Assembly (NCBI GenBank): GCA_003136795.1
Contig: PLDP01000223.1
Span: forward strand, 1 to 6,617
Direction: 5' to 3'
DNA from: Actinomycetota bacterium
Lineage (GTDB): Bacteria; Actinomycetota; Thermoleophilia; Gaiellales; Gaiellaceae
DNA length: 6,617 nucleotides
The notes below the pieces were generated by a model that was not told the origin of the DNA, made no database searches, and saw only the letters and a program-made list of their open reading frames with translations. The position numbers and the translations under genes were made by a program. Of the stretch, positions 5,530-6,617 are shown one piece after another (position 1 is the stretch's first letter; each line of letters starts with the position of its first letter).

Positions 5530-6143
5530 CTGCTGCCCTCGAAGTGCGCAATCGCCTCCTCACGCGACACCGCGACGAGCAGGTTCTCGGCGATGAACTC
5601 CTCGCCGCCGGGCCAGCTACTCGCGCGAATCTCGGCGATCGCACGCTCGACGTCGATCGGTGTGCGCTTGAATCGCGGCTCGCCGTCCTCGACGAGTGTC
5701 CAGAACGCGGCGACCTCGCCCTCGTAGGGCATCCCGATCGAGCCGGCATTAACGACACGCAGGTCGCCGATCCGCCGATCGAACTGATGGTGTGTGTGCC
5801 CGATCACGACGGTGCCCGTCGTGTTGTCGAACAGGCGCCGCACTTCTTCGTCGGGAGTTACAGCGGTTGTCATCGGGGTGTTGCTCGTCGGCGTCGCGTG
5901 GCAGTAGAGGACGCCGTCGATCTGCGCGGTCAGCGGCAGCGTCGACGCCCAAGCGTCTCCCTCTTCCGCGTTACCGCAGATCAGCGTCGCATCGAGTGAG
6001 CGAATGATCTCAAGTGTCTCGCGCGGGCACGGGCCGCCGAGAAAGTCGCCGCCGAAGACGACCGCGTCCGCCTCAACCTCGGCTAGCACCGCCTCGAGCG
6101 CCCACGGCATTCCGTGGACGTCGTACAGCGCAGCGACGTTCAT
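5526..6143 (-). CDS. Calcineurin-like metallophosphoesterase (YfcE/MJ0936-like)
   Basis: The 205-residue protein belongs to the dimetal phosphoesterase superfamily and should hydrolyse a phosphomonoester or phosphodiester; the substrate cannot be read from sequence. Metal-site motifs in order are DVHG (8-11, D8 and H10), GGDFLGGP (31-38, D33), GNAE (57-60, N58), CH (81-82, H82) and GHTHH (115-119). In GNAE the histidine of the classical GNHE/D box is alanine, as in YfcE/MJ0936-type members, so the usual proton donor is absent. A C-terminal part of about 60 residues (PRFKRTPIDV onward) follows the catalytic core. The gene sits between khpA and rimM with 4-nt ATGA overlaps at both ends, an unusual place that ties its translation to RNA-binding and ribosome-assembly genes. 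No ribosome site precedes its ATG, so it probably relies on coupling. An RNA- or nucleotide-related role is a guess. Confidence 0.88.
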   Translation of the reverse strand: MNVAALYDVHGMPWALEAVLAEVEADAVVFGGDFLGGPCPRETLEIIRSLDATLICGNAEEGDAWASTLPLTAQIDGVLYCHATPTSNTPMTTAVTPDEEVRRLFDNTTGTVVIGHTHHQFDRRIGDLRVVNAGSIGMPYEGEVAAFWTLVEDGEPRFKRTPIDVERAIAEIRASSWPGGEEFIAENLLVAVSREEAIAHFEGSR

Positions 6144-6382
6144 TCGGGGTCGGGATCGGCAATCTCGACGAGCACGCGCCGCCCCTCGCGGGCGGCGCTC
6201 GCGCGCACGAGGGTGCGCAGCGCGCGCGCGATCCTGCCCTGGCGGCCGATCACCTTGCCGACGTCGTCCGCGGCGACATGGAGCACGAGGACGAGCGCGC
6301 CGTCACGCTCCTCCGTCTCCACGCGCACGGCATCCGGATCGTCCACGAGCTCGCGCGCGAGATACGCGAGCAGCTCCGCCAT
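6140..6382 (-). CDS. khpA: KH-domain RNA-binding protein KhpA
   Basis: KhpA is a small single-KH RNA-binding protein; in Firmicutes it pairs with KhpB to affect cell elongation and small-RNA biology, and it is usually encoded next to rpsP. The 80-residue product is a full KH unit with the nucleic-acid-binding loop VGKVIGRQGRIARALRTLV (41-59), whose GxxG is G46-R-Q-G49. After it comes the strand RRVLVEIAD (68-76), then an acidic tail PDPE. Start ATG 6382-6380 is preferred over GTG 6385-6383 because GGGAG at 6393-6389 lies six nt before the ATG. That ribosome site abuts the hairpin at 6394-6414, which could limit ribosome access. The stop TGA overlaps the ATG of the phosphoesterase by four bases. 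Identity is secure from motif plus position after rpsP. Confidence 0.93.
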   Translation of the reverse strand: MAELLAYLARELVDDPDAVRVETEERDGALVLVLHVAADDVGKVIGRQGRIARALRTLVRASAAREGRRVLVEIADPDPE

Positions 6383-6393
6383 CACCCGCTCCC

Positions 6394-6414
6394 GGCACCG
6401 GCAAAGCCGGTGCC
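6394..6414 (-). repeat. perfect 9-bp hairpin between rpsP and khpA
   Basis: Arms GGCACCGGC and GCCGGTGCC pair perfectly around a 3-nt loop (UUU in the transcript). The structure lies 41 nt past the rpsP stop and directly upstream of the khpA ribosome site. No U-tract follows on the minus strand, so it is not a standard Rho-independent terminator. It could be an attenuator, an RNase processing or 3'-end stabilising stem that separates high rpsP expression from khpA, or one copy of a dispersed palindromic repeat. The structure is seen; the role is inferred. Confidence 0.6.
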
Positions 6415-6455
6415 TTCGCTCTTGGGCGGCTCCGTCAAGCCTACGCCGCCGCCCG

Positions 6456-6617
6456 CTACTTCTCGATGCCGGAGATCTTGATCAGCTTCGCGACCGCCTC
6501 GGTGGGCTGTGCGCCCTTGCCGAGCCAGTCCTTGACCTTCGCCGCGTCGAGATCGATCGTCGACGGGTCGGTCTGCGGGTTGTAGCGACCCACGATCTCG
6601 AGGAACTTCCCGTCACG
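6456..6617 (-). CDS. rpsP: 30S ribosomal protein S16, 5' end outside window
   Basis: S16 is an early-binding small-subunit protein that stabilises the 5' domain of 16S rRNA. Only the last 53 codons are present, beginning RDGKFLEIVGRYNPQ. The conserved body continues through DWLGKGAQPTEAVAKL and ends KISGIEK, with TAG at 6458-6456. The FLExxGxYNPxT block and the W-x-x-x-GAQPT-x-x-V segment are diagnostic of the family. Roughly the first 25-30 residues, with the start codon and any promoter, lie beyond the right edge. The protein ends soon after the GAQPT helix, as in compact S16 forms, without a long C-terminal extension. It heads the operon visible here. Confidence 0.96.
   Translation of the reverse strand, partial: RDGKFLEIVGRYNPQTDPSTIDLDAAKVKDWLGKGAQPTEAVAKLIKISGIEK

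Overview
The window is a compact bacterial chromosomal segment, about two thirds or more G+C by eye, with strong G/C preference at third codon positions. Every supported gene lies on the minus strand, so transcription runs from the right edge to the left. In that direction the order is rpsP (3' end only), khpA, a calcineurin-like phosphoesterase, rimM, trmD, lepB, rplS, rnhB, yraN, a DNA amino-methyltransferase, a small membrane-protein ORF, and comM (5' part only). An rpsP-KH-rimM-trmD-rplS-lepB-rnhB-yraN-comM neighbourhood is typical of high-GC Actinobacteria. The protein sequences, including the LepB with its cysteine-bearing insert, look most like the deep-branching Thermoleophilia/Solirubrobacterales side; that placement is inferred from memory and no search was run.

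Right part (3459-6617): a translation and RNA-maturation operon. Ribosomal protein S16 is followed by a 9-bp hairpin and a small KH RNA-binding protein. Next come a phosphoesterase, the 30S maturation factor RimM and the tRNA m1G37 methyltransferase TrmD. The KH/phosphoesterase and phosphoesterase/rimM junctions are 4-nt ATGA overlaps, and rimM/trmD share one base. LepB follows and appears to begin at a CTG codon in a CTGA overlap with the trmD stop. Ribosomal protein L19 comes after it. This part is coupled protein synthesis plus export.

Middle part (1285-3395): ribonuclease HII, then the UPF0102 protein YraN overlapping it by 29 nt, then a solitary DNA methyltransferase with no restriction partner in view.

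Left part (1-1284): a 286-bp gap between the methyltransferase and comM. It holds a convincing but easily missed 53-codon single-span membrane-protein ORF, a perfect 8+2+8 bp inverted repeat over that ORF's stop codon, and the GTG start of comM. ComM is a AAA+ (Mg-chelatase-like) branch-migration motor of natural transformation, and it runs off the left edge.

I see no CRISPR array, insertion sequence, rRNA or tRNA. The window is mostly a conserved housekeeping locus. Its unusual points are the added phosphoesterase, the methyltransferase/small-protein/palindrome insert before comM, the CTG start of lepB, and non-canonical residues in TrmD.
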